NCBI GenBank assembly: GCA_022414725.1
Contig: CM039465.1
Location: forward strand, 19,673,206 to 19,737,205
DNA from: Microglena sp. YARC
Taxonomy: Eukaryota; Chlorophyta; Chlorophyceae; Chlamydomonadales; Chlamydomonadaceae
Length of the DNA stretch: 64,000 nt
Direction: 5' to 3'
Positions 10,563 to 23,000 of this stretch are shown here, piece after piece. Numbering within the stretch: position 1 is the first letter of the stretch; each line of letters begins with the position of its first letter. The translations under genes were made by a program, and so were the position numbers. The notes beneath the pieces were generated by a model, which searched no databases, was not told where the DNA came from, and worked only from the letters and a program-made list of their open reading frames with translations.

Positions 10563-10753
10563 TAGGGTACTACAAAGCGCGCGCGGCAGCGCGATTTCGC
10601 GCACGCTTATTGAGCCCCACTGCGCGTTTCGCAGTTTTTTCAACCCCCTGTGGGCTCAGCGCGCAGTTTTTGCGCTTTTTGTGCTAAAAAGCGCCGACAA
10701 ATTTGACGTTTGCGCTTTAAGCGCTGACCAATTCGACCAAAAGTAGTACCCTG
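10563..10753. mobile_element. hAT-like MITE, CAGGGTACTAC family
   Basis: The left end reads TAGGGTACTAC (C to T change) and the right end GTAGTACCCTG. Flanks CTCTGGAC and CTCTGAAC match at 7 of 8 positions. Its interior is close to the copies at 5951 and 48410. Confidence 0.85.
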
Positions 10754-11024
10754 CTCTGAACTGCAACTCTACTCGCTCTGCACATTCATGTGGGCACAAC
10801 AAGGTAAAAGCTAGGTACATTTACGTAGCATCATTCATGCGCATTTATGTAGCACCATGATTCGGCTCGCCCTGGACTGTAACAACATACATAAGGGAAG
10901 AAACCAGTGTTACATAGCACCATGTTACGTCACATTTACGTAGCAACATTCATGCATACACAACAAGATACACGCTAGGTACCCAAACACCCTGCTTCTG
11001 CCCAAATGCCTTTGATCAGTGGAT

Positions 11025-11095
11025 TCCCACCCCCTCAGGAGTTTCAAAGGGGAGGGTGACAGGGCCCTTAGCCGAGTCTACCCAAATGCCATTCA
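11025..11095 (-). repeat. Duplicate of the terminal coding segment of the tRNA-binding gene
   Basis: A second copy of the last ~60 bp of exon 5, including 'ggagggtgacagggccctta', lies just beyond the stop codon at 11096-11098. It is in the 3' flank and would not be translated. Confidence 0.75.
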
Positions 11096-14000
11096 TCAGT
11101 GGATTCCAGCCCCCTCGGGAATTTCACTAGGGAGGGTGACAGGGCCCTTAGCCGTCACCAAAGCAGTGCTAGACAGGGTTGCCTTGGAACTCTGCAGCAT
11201 GAAGAGAGCGGCACACAGGTCAGGAATGATACAAACATATAATACCATATGAACATACCGTACGTGCCTTAAGTATTGGCAAGATTGAGTATTGGCAAAT
11301 GTCTTCTCCCCCCTGAAACTGGGTCTCAGAAAAGCATGGCAAAATTAACTTGACAAAGGGGTCTATGGGTTTGACTGACTCAAGTTGAGACCTGAAATCC
11401 AGTTGGCAAATCGTCTTTTTGCTTACATGTTTTTGTTACATTTCCTTGTTACATGTTCACGAAGTAGTCTGCCCAAGCTTGCTGTAAAACCATGTAACAA
11501 TTCATACCAGGAGTATTAAATTTGCTAGGGCTTATTAACCAGACCAGTACACGGCTCCAGCCAGCCAAATTGCTGGCTATTGCCATGTAACCAGGTTCAA
11601 GGTCATGTTACCAATGGCGGAATCCTTTTTACTTTTCCCCCCAATGTAACCAGTTTCAAGTGTGACTCAAATTAGTTATTCTGGGCATACGCATCAACAA
11701 TATCATTGGCTTGAACATTTAACGGAGTGCTGCCTTTTAGGCAAGGTTGAAAAATTCAAACCGGTATACTGCAAAGCACCATGGTAACCGTAACTTGCTT
11801 TGGCAAAGGCCAACCACCTGGAGTGGTCCCAGGCTCGATCCTAATCCAATACTTACTTGCCAAGGCGCGTACGGTATAAATCAACAAATAAATACGTAGT
11901 ACGCCTTATTACAAGGCTTGAGGTTGAGGGGGCCAGCCCGTTTGCTTGCTCTGGGGCCAACCACCAATGCTTGGTGATAAAGAATAATAAAAAATAACGC
12001 CTGGAGGGGCGTGGTGTTAAGGGGACCCTCCCGTACGCCGCAGCTGGGGGAAGTCACCATGGCAGACATAGTAAGTGTCACCCTCCAGGCGGGAGGGACT
12101 CCATCATGCGACGTGTGGCAAGAATGCTGGTACAGGAGGCGATAGATTCTCTGTGCAGCTTAGAGATGAGTATGCTTGGTGATATGGAATCAGTACTGAA
12201 TGTTCTTGCATCTGTCAGCACTAAGTGTGCTTAAATGTTCTGACCTTGGTCGCTGCCACTTCTGATCATAATCCGATGCGTGTTGGGGATGCAAGTAGCC
12301 TTCAAATCACAACTCGTCAAGGTCTTCACATCATGGTCGTGGTATAACTTGCTAAGCCAAGCCACCCTTTAACAGTTGTGTGATAACTTGCTAAGCCAAG
12401 CCACACTTTACAATTTGCTGCAGCCAAGCTGTGATTGTTTGCAGCAAATTACTCAGCCTGCATGCGCGCTACAATTGTAAATAAAACAAATGTATCTATC
12501 TATTGTTTAAAAGAGTATTTGCCCCAGGGATTTTTATTTCCGCTTGATATAGCGATCGCTAGCTTTGAACCCGTTTCAGCGAAATTATCGCTACGTCAAA
12601 AATTTATTTGTTTTGCCCTCAATGGCCCTAAGAAGCTACAGAAAGCACTAAAAAGCTACAGAAAGCACTAAAAACCTACAGAAACCTGTAAAAAGCTACA
12701 GAAAGCACTAAAACGCTGTCCCTGGAGGAGGCTTGAAACCATTGAGCTAGGAGATACCCACTTCCAGATTTGAAAACAAAATCACTGATTTGCCCTACCT
12801 TCACAGCTAGCTCCGCTACAATACTCTTCCAGTCATCACTCTTCTAAGACTTCACAGCGGGGGTGGTGGGATAACTTGCTAAGCCAAGCCACACTTGATC
12901 TATTGTTTACTTGAGCCTCACATGAGCACAAATAAATTTGCTCTACCTTCACAGCAAGCTCAGCAACAATAGTCTTCCAGTCATCACTCTTCAAACTATT
13001 CACAGCAGTGGTGGTGGGATAACTTGCTAAGTCAAGCCACACTTTATCTCTTGTTTACAAATACAGTACAAATAATTGTGCCCTACCTTCACAGCAAGCT
13101 CCGCTACAATACTCTTCCAGTCATCACTTTTCATGGTCTTCACGGCGGTGGTGGTGGGAGCGCTCCCTTCTAAGTAGACCAGGTCTCCAGGTTCTGATCC
13201 CTCTGCACATGGTAGGGGGAAGCTGGTCAGCACTTGGGTGATCAGCACTTGGGTTTAGGTGGCTTAGGAAAGAAAGAGCTGACCAGCTTCCCCCTACCAG
13301 GACAGTTGGTAGGGGGAAGCTGGTCAGCACTTGGGATTAGGAGGCTAAGGTTTGGGTGGTTTAGGGTTTAGGTAGTGTAGGTGGTCAGGGTGAGTTTTTA
13401 AGTGGTGTAGGTGGTTAAGAAAAATAAGTCCTGAACAGTTAAGTGCTGACCAGCTTCCTCCTACCTGTGCATATCCTTCCTAGGTGTATACAAACAAGCA
13501 GGGTTAGAACAGCCTGATCCTCGCGTAAGGAAGAAATAAATGTCAAAGACAGTAGGTGAGCTAGCTTGTGCATTGTGTCTAGGGTGTGCCCTCAGAGCTC
13601 TTTTTTTCATTTCAGAAAGGGGGTCTTCTGGTAGCGATCAGGGATTTGGTGTCTTTCAAGGTTGACGATTTTGGTAGGTGGCTCAAAGGGCCGCCCTGCC
13701 GTGCTAGCCCGGGGGGGTTGGGGGGCATTGTGTCTAGGGTGTGCACTCAGAGCTCTTTTTTTGGCGCAGCCCCCCCTTCTGAGGAGCGGGAGCCCCCAGT
13801 GTTAACCATATGTCCGTCCATCCATCTGTCTGACCGTGATGAAGCCGACACGTCAGCCAAGGGTCTCGTAACTAACTTGCTTCCGTTGCCACCTGTCGCT
13901 CCCTTGTGATCACTCTCCGCCATTTCTTAGCGTCGCAGGCGACGCTGCATAGAACTTGTTCAATTCAGAAAGGGGTTTCGCAGCGTGTTATCTTATTAAG

Positions 14001-17000
14001 GGGTGAGTGGGCATTACTCTTCCCCTGGCATGTGCATTATGTAATGGAATGTGGGGTGGCAGATAAGTAGGGAGCGGCAAAAGACCGATAGGTCTATATA
14101 GATCTATCGTCTATATAGACCTATATATGTCTATCTCCGCGAAGCCGATAGATCTATCGATTTCCCTTGTCCGACGCCCCCCCTCGACCAGATAGGTCTA
14201 TGTTGGTATGATTCGTGCGTACACACACCGTCTGAGCTTCCTTCCTCTTGCGAATCGCTTTCGTATCACTGAATGAATCCGGCAAACAGCCTACGGGTAT
14301 TGCGGGCGAATTAGCTAAAAACGAATGGAAACCTGGCAATCGTTGAGAGATTCTTGCGGACGTTGCGCACACAGCTGTGCAGGACGGTTCATCAGCCGCA
14401 CCCATAGCATCGGCCTCAAGCGTTGTGACGTTCCCTGGCGACATAAAGCAGCGTGGTAAAGGCCGCAGCTTCATTGTAACGCTCAATATCGGGGGCGGAG
14501 TCCAGCCTGGTCTAAAGAGTCTTGTCCCGGCGAGCTCCCAGGTCGAACTGGAGGGATTTGACGCCAGCGATATGTCGGAGAATGAGTTATCTAGCTATGT
14601 TTCAGAGGAGGAGGACGAAGTATTCGAGCAAGATTTCCGAAGACGACTGGCATGAGGTCCTGCCAGAGGATAGCTACTGGGTACTCAGAGCCAGGGCCTG
14701 GGAGGCTGAGGCATGTCGAGCTCCTGGATGTAGACCCAGCCAGTGCTCCACTGATGTTCGTAGGGTTGAAGGTCTTGATTTCCTTGAGCTCTTACCCAAG
14801 AAAGCTGTGTCTGGCATAGTGAAGCTCACTAACGAGAGGGGGAAACATATGCACCTCCCTTCATGGACGTACACTCACCAACACACACACACACAAGCAC
14901 ACCAACACACACACACTTGCATGCATTGATATCATGTACCCTAACACATTCACACACACATACACATGCGCTTTGTCTCCCATGCAAACCCACATGCATG
15001 GACACACACACAAGCATAGACACACGCACACACATGCATGTAGGTGCGTGTACATGCCTGTGTGTGACACGTTGACACCAGCAACTTGTCAGCGTATACT
15101 ACTAGGACACGAGTGCCTTATTGGCATCTGAATCAGATGCCAATAAGGCACTCGTGTCCTAGTAGTATACGCTGACAATAATGCATGTCCCGGGAGGAGA
15201 ACAGATTACCCAGAGGTTCCACAAATCCACAGCCAAGCTCTCGGCTATGGTCTTACGATTGGGGGCAACGTAGTACTGATCAGATCCGCACACCGCCTGT
15301 ACACCGCGACCTTCTGGGGAGGATCGAACCCCCCCCTTTTCCTCCCGAGTCAGGCATTATTGTCAGTTGTACTACTAGGACACGAGTGCCTTGTTGGCAT
15401 CTGAATCAGATACCAATAAGGCACTCGTGTCCTAGTAGTATACGCTGACACAACTTCCCACACTCAAACACCACCCATCCACGAACACACACATACATGT
15501 AGGTGGATGTCCATGCAGGTGGGTGTATGACACCTTGACACCACTACCTTCCAACACATATACACCGATCACCCACAAACACAAATGCACACAGTGACCT
15601 AGAAAAAGTAAACGAATTAGACAGTTAAAAGACTCTTAAAAGACTTTCTGGATTGCTGATGGTGATGAACTGATGATTGTGTTGATGGGAGTAGGGGGGT
15701 GCTGGGCCTGGGTTGGTTTGGAGGCTACGTAGTTGGGTTTGGTGCGCGACCGCGCCAGTAACAAGCGACGCAAGTGATTTTTGATGCTTAAAAAAATCCT
15801 TTATTTTTTTTGAAGGTGCAGGGCACCCTGAAATGCAGCACAGGACATGTAAAAATAATACCAGATTTTTCAGAGGCCTCCTTGGTGTACCGATAGAGCA
15901 GATATAGGTCTATTTTGCCATATGTAGACCTATGTAGATCTATTGGCTGGGCCCACATAGACCTATTTGCCGCTCCCTACAGATAAGATATAGGGACTTG
16001 CCCCTAAAGGAAACGATGGTGAAAGATCAGAGCTTTTTTTCCGTTTCAGAAAGGGGATCTTCTAGTAGCGATCAGGGATTTGGTGTCTTTCAAGGTTGGG
16101 ATCCTGGTAGTGATTTGGGTAGGTGGCCAGAAGGGGCGCCCTGACGTGCCAGCCAGCCAGCAGGGGGTTTGGAGGTTTGCATCTATCTATCAAGTACCAA
16201 TACACACACCACCTCACCCAACACACACACACCTCCCCTTACCAACACACACACCACCTCACCCAACACACACACCACCTCACCCAACACACACACACCT
16301 CCCCTTACCAACACACACACCACCTCACCAAACACACACACACCACCTCACCCAACACATACACACCACCTCACCCAACACACACACACCTCCCCTTACC
16401 AACACACACACCACCTCACCAAACACACACACACCACCTCACCCAACACACACACACCTCCCCTTACCAACACACACACCACCTCACCCAACACACACAC
16501 ACCACCTCACCCAACACACACACACCACCTCACCCAACACAAACACCACCTCACCCAATACACACACATCACCTCACCCAACACACACACATCTTACCTC
16601 ACCCAACACACACACACATCTCACCTCACCCAACGCACCTGGTGGTACCAGAGCCTTCACTAGGGTGGAGCCGTCTGGCAGCTGCGTGTCAGCTGCCAGG
16701 ATCATAGCCTCGGACAACTGACCCGCAAGTTTTGCTGCCTTTAGGTTCAGCACAACTGTGACCAGGGAATTCAAGAGCTTGTCCTTGGCCACGTACTGCT
16801 TCAATCCAGCGCACACCTGTTGTTGGAGCCAGGCGCAGATGGAAATGTTGGTTTGGAAATGAAGCAGATTTTAGAGAGTACAGATGAGTCATTATAGCAA
16901 AATAAAAGCTATGGTGCTCACTTGTTAAAAACATTACTATAATTATTTTATATCCGCTACGAGCAGCAGCTTTTAGGCAGATCCCCTAGCTTGCTACCCA

Positions 17001-20000
17001 GCTAATCCTACTGTAACGTAGTGCAACTGGAAGCTGAATCAGAATAATTGTTCCAGTACTATCAAAATCTTGGGCCTTATGGAGCTGCCACTGGGGTAGG
17101 CAAACCAAAATAAGTTTAATAATAAATATAACAAGCGAGAACCGTTCAATGGATACAATAATAATAATAATAATAATCATCATCATCATAATAATAATAA
17201 TAATAATAATAATAATCATAATCATAATAATCATAATAAATATAACAAGCGCGAACCGTTCAATGAATACAATAATAATAATAATACTCATACTAATACT
17301 AATAATAATCATAATACATATAAAGAAGCGAGAACCGTTCAATGAAGAAAATAAGTGTTATAATAAATATAACAAGCAGTAACAGTTAAATGAATGAATA
17401 AGTACAACAATACATATAACAAGCGAGAACCATTCAATGAATCAAAAAAAGAGAATCGGATGACCCCCCAGATGCTTGGAGCGCCTCGTCTTAGATTAAT
17501 CTGCATATGAACATGTTGGCAATTTTCACTGTTTGTTTGTGTGCGGCGAGTCGCAAATTGAGTGACTCAGTGTGACGCGGTACCCTCCGAACCCGCCGGG
17601 GCTCCGCACTTCGCGCTCCACCCTATACCGTGCTACGCCACAATCCTGCATCAGCCTTGCATCGCAACTTTTGGACACAACTGGACCTACAGGAAGCTAA
17701 AAAAACAAAATGACAATTTGTTGGGAGGACGTGATCGGATCATCGGATCATCATATCATTGGATCATCGGATCATCAGATAATTTGATTGCAGCAGGCTG
17801 GCGGCAGGTGACTGATAAATTATCATGAGAAGACATGTGGAATAATATGCCGCTCTCATGCACACCAGGGTACTACTTCTTGCCAAATTGGTCAGCGCTT
17901 AAGCGCACAAACGTCAAATTGGTCAGCGCATTCTAGTGCAAAAAGCGCAAAAACTGCGCGCTGTGCCCACAGGGGGTTGAAAAAACTGCGCGAAACGCGC
18001 AGTGGGGATAAAAAAGCGTGCGCGTAAACGCACTGCCGCGCGCGCTTAGTAGTACCCTGATGCACACCAGGGGTGAGCGGGATGCTGCGTCCTGCGTCGC
18101 AGGCGCAACGTTGGGGGGTCCGTTGCGTCCGGAGACAAACCAGGGTTGCAGGGATATTATTTTCCGGAATATATTCCGATCGGAATACAAGACCCTGTTT
18201 TGGCCAAAATTGCCGGAATAAGAAACCTACAATTGTTTTTTGTTTTGACTGAAATTGACTAAAATGACCCTAATTGACCCAATTCGGAATAAGGATCCTG
18301 TTTTGGGAGGGAAAAAGGGAGGGGAATAATTAGAAGGAATCAGATTTCCTCTTTTTGAAAAAATGTATCCCTGCAGGGTTGTGCAGGATGCTGCGTCCTG
18401 CGTCACAGACGCAACGTTGGGGGGTCCGTTGCGTCCGGAGACGCAACCTGAGGAGGGTCCGTTGCGTCGCAGGACACAGGCTATAGGGTCTGTTATGGGT
18501 TCATTGCGGGTCGGTTGCGTCTCAGGACGCAGGCTATAAAATTGGTTGCGTCTCGGGACACAGAGGTGGGGGTCCTCCTGAACAACTCTTATACACACCT
18601 GCTTAGTTTCACCATCGCCAATGTCAATAACGAGCTTGTATAGCTTATCCGAGTTCTCCACTTCATCGACGGTGGTGACACGTGCAATCTGCAAGTGATG
18701 CGAGTTAGGTCAGTCAATGCATGAGTTCAATTAATCAAGTAATCAAGTTTGGTCAAGTTAGGAAGCTGGGTGGCTGGGTGTGGTGTGGTGTGGTGTGGTG
18801 GGGGAGGTGGTGGTGACACGTGCAATCTGCAAGTGATGCGAGTTAGGTCAGTCAATACATGAATTCAATTAATCAAGTAATCAAGTTTGGTCAAGTTAGG
18901 AAGCTGGGTGGCTGGGTGTGGTGTGGTGTGGTGGGGGAGGTGGTGGTGACACGGGCAATCTGCAAGTGATGAGAGTTAGGTCAGTGGCATTACAGAGCAG
19001 GGTTTAGGGTTAAGGGTCTTGGAAAAATAGTGCCAGAACAGTCTGATCCACGCTCAAGGAAGAAATCAATGTCAAAGACACAAGGTGAGCTAGCTTGTGC
19101 ATTGTGACAAGGGTGTGCATTGTGACGAGGATGTGCATTGCGGCCCTGTCCACCTCATCAACGGCGGTGACACGTGCAATCTGCAAGTGATGCGGGTTAG
19201 GTCAGTGGCTTGGCACAAATTACAGAGCAGGGTTTAGGGTTCAGGGTCTAGAAAAAGTAGCGCCAGTTGAGTCTGATCCACGATTAAGAAAGAAATCAAT
19301 GTCTTAGACACAATGTGTGCTAGCTTGTGCATTGTAACGAGGGTGTGCATTGTGACGAGGGTGTGCCTTGCAGCCCCGTCCACCTGATCGACTGTGGTGA
19401 CATGGGCAATCTGCAAGTAATGCAAGTTATGTCATTCAATAAATTAAATCAAGTAATTAAGTTTGGTCAAGTTAGAAAGCTGGGTGGCTGGGTGGGGTGG
19501 GGTGGGGTGGGGTGGGGTGGGGGAGGTGGTGGTGGTGTGTGTAATTAATCAACCAATTCATTCAATTTAATCAATTAATTAATCAGTGGCTTGGCAAGAA
19601 TTACAGAGCAGGACAAAAGGTAAAATATAATTTGAAACAAGTTGCGCAAAGCAGGAAATGGATACAAGGATAAATAGGCATAGGTGGGGATTATATATCA
19701 GCTATGCCAAATGTTATGTTTGGTGTGCCCTGGAAAACAAGCTCTATGCAGCGTTGCAAGCGATGCTAAAAAATGGTGGAGAGTGTTTGCGACGGAGCGA
19801 CAGGTGGCAACAGAAGCGAGTTAGTAACGAGACCGTTGGCTGATGTGTCAGGCTTCGTCTCGGTCAGACGGTTGGTTGGACAGTCGGTTGGACAAATGGG
19901 TAACCATGGGGGCTCCCACCCCCTTGAAGAGGGGGCTCCGCAAAAAAAGTTGTGAAACAAGTTGTTAAAAGCAGGATATGCAGTGATTGTTTTTCAAATC

Positions 20001-23000
20001 TGAAAGTGGGTTTCTTCTAGCTTCATGGTTTCAGGACTCCTCCAAGAACAGCATTTGAGTGCTTTCTATAGCTTTTTATAGCTTTTTGGGGCCATTTAGG
20101 GCCATTTCATTTTTTTATACTTTTTTTTATAGCAATAATTTTGCTGAAACGGGGTCAAAATGGTAGGGGGCCCTGGCGGGTCCCCTGGAGGTCGGCCCCG
20201 GGGGTTGGGTATGGAACACGATGGCTTCTGGGTTTGTAGTTCAGTTGTCTAAATTTGTTACATTTCTTGTTGAATGTTGAAAAATATGACAAAGTTGTCC
20301 ACGTGGGTATGCCAAGGTGAAACGACGTGCAGCGGGATACATTTGCTAATTGCAATCGCTAACAACTTGATCGTTTGAAATATTCAACGTAGATTGTCAT
20401 GTTATGTTTTATGTCTAGGCTTGGCATCCAATGGTATGCCTTTACTTGTAACTTGGAGAACTGTAAGAGAGCCGTTGAGGCGGATGCCTTCTTTCTTGGG
20501 CTGTTTCTGATGGATGTGGAAGATGGTTTCCGTGTGTCTACGATAAGAGCTTGTTAGTCAGCTGTTGTGTTGGACATGCTCCAGGTCCCTAGATTGAGTC
20601 CACAGGGCAGCAGGGAAACGACAAATGAAAACACCACGTCTACAGTCCGCAACCCTGAGATCCGTACGCGAAGAAGTGCTCTCCGGGGCAAGCTTTCCAC
20701 AGCAGGTTGGTTCCCAAAGTGCACCATTTTGCCGCAGGCACAGCAACTCCCAAGGAAGTTGAGAAGCGAAGTTGCTCTTCGACCATTGGAGTTGCTTTGC
20801 GGATATTGAAATTGCTTTCAGACTATCCAAACTGCTTTGCGACTATTGGACGTGCGAGGCTTTGCATGTACTGGTGTTGCGACTATTCAACTTGCTTAGC
20901 GACTAATAAACTTGCTTTGCGACTTTCGAAATCCGCAGCCCTGAGATCCGTACGCGAATGAGTGCCCTAAGAGAAATTAACACGGGTCTATTCCATACGA
21001 AAGAAGTCGGTTTAACCGTTTCTTGGGAAATGTGAAGATGTGAAGATGTGAGGATTTGAGGATTTGGGAAAACAGCCCGATTTCGCCTAAGTATCGCATA
21101 GGTCTGTCCCCCATAGGGAGCCGACCAACTAGCGATCGCTATATATAGCGGAAATAAAAATCCCTGAGGATATGGATACATGGATAACAGACATAGGTGA
21201 GGACTACATATCAGCTATGCCAAATGTTATGTTTGGTGTGCCCAGGAAAAAAGCCCCCAAATTCTCATGTATGTTATGCTTAGAAGACTTACACGAGGCT
21301 CAACTCAACGTTGTGTGTATGTTGTTACAGCCCAGGGGTAGCCAAATAGGCTTAAGGAACTTGTCCAACCATGCTATCATGAGGGGCAAAACAGAAAGAA
21401 CACTACTGAACTGAACCACAAACAATCGTTTTACCAATGGAGGCCGTGAATTCGTGCTACAGTGAACAACATGTTTTGCGATACTCACCACACTTTCTAA
21501 TATTGTTGCCAATTTTCAAATTGTGTGCGTCATAATGTGATCTGGTGTGATGAGAGCATGTGACAAATACCAAACACCTAGCCCAACATTATCCGCAACG
21601 AGCAGCAGCTTCTAGGCAGCTAACCCAACTTCCTATTCAGCTGAGCCTAATGCGACCTAGTGCAATTGGAAGCTAGCACAATCAGCTGTCCAGAAGCACT
21701 GTAATTTTTGGGTGTAGCGCAGTGGCTGGCTTGGAGAGCTGCCTAGAAGCTGCTGAAAAAAGTGGAAAAGAAAAGCCCTGATAATCCTCCTGGTGCTGTT
21801 TTGGTGGCACATTGATAGGGAAAGGCTATGTTAGTTAATATAAGTGAAAGAATAATATTAGTGAATGTTAGTTGATATTAGACGGACAGGCCGTCTAAAC
21901 AGAATTTTGAAGTTATTTGAGAAACAAATATTATTGTGACACTTTTATAATATTAGTTCATATTTGTTTTCAAACACTAATATTAGTTGCCGTTTCCAAC
22001 ACATAGACATAGGGTCCGGCACATCATATCATGTTGTCCAAAGGTGAGTATGATGTCCAAAGGTGATCATGCAAACTGCATCATATGATATTCTATATAC
22101 ATTGTAAATTTAGCCTGGTCAGACTGCCGGCATCATATGATATCACATTGCCGTTCCCCGACATATACAACATGCCAGCAAACTTGATTTGGTGACTTGC
22201 ATAGGTTGCTGTGACACATTTTAGGGTTGCCAAGCATGATGTCGTATATATATATATATGCATATATATATATGCATTGTATGATATATCAGAGATATCG
22301 TATGATATATATTGTGCAGTATCGTACGATATATCAATACACAGTACAATATATTGTACAATACATCGTACGATATCGTCTGATATATTGCCTGACAATC
22401 TTGGGGACCTGTACGATATTGATATCCCTACACATGCCTAATACATATGCCAGAGCCTTCTTTTTGGCTACTAGCTACTGTTGGCTGGTATACCCAGGAC
22501 TTTTCTTTACAGCTACTAGCTACAAGCTTCAGTTGGCTGGTATATCCAGGACTTTCTTTTCGTCTACTAGCCACTAGCTAATGTTGGCTGGTATACCCAG
22601 GACTTTTCTTTTTGGCTACTAGCTACTACCTACTGTAGGCTGTTATACCCAGGACTTTTCTTTTGGGCTACTAGCTACAAGCTCCTGTTGGCTGGTATAC
22701 CCAGGACTTTCTTTTCGTCTGCTAGCTACTGTTGGCTGTCATACCCAGGGCTTTTCTTTTCGGCTACCAGCAGCAACTTCTAGGCAGCTCCTTGAGACTG
22801 CCACTGGGCCAACCCCCAACATTCTAGGAGCCCTGGAAAGCAGATGATACCAGGATCTAGGTGCATGAGTTCCCTTTCGGTTTGGATGAAGAGAGAGCTC
22901 GGGGAGCTGCCTATAAGCTGATGCTCGTAGCTGAAAAGAAAAGCTACAACACAGGCTAAATAGCAGTTTGGTCGTTGGGACGTGCACATACCATGTGATC

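Larger units (their letters stand above)
14068..15979. mobile_element. 1.9-kb hAT-like element with TAGGGAGCGGCAAA ends
   Basis: Termini TAGGGAGCGGCAAA and TTTGCCGCTCCCTA are flanked by a perfect 8-bp duplication CAGATAAG (14060-14067, 15980-15987). Subterminal DNA at both ends is rich in 'tagacctatatag' palindromes. The interior has decayed coding frames (14377-14850), CA-rich tracts (14875-15060) and two inserted palindromes (15087, 15361). It sits in intron 3 of the tRNA-binding gene. Confidence 0.83.

Noticed and set aside
14377..14860. piggyBac transposase
   Set aside because: Resemblance is limited to an acidic N-terminus and one short motif, and the host element has an 8-bp target duplication, not TTAA.
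16080..16721. Three overlapping plus-strand frames of 160-213 codons (His/Thr/Pro-rich)
   Set aside because: All three phases are open because of the ACACACC/CACCTCACC microsatellite.
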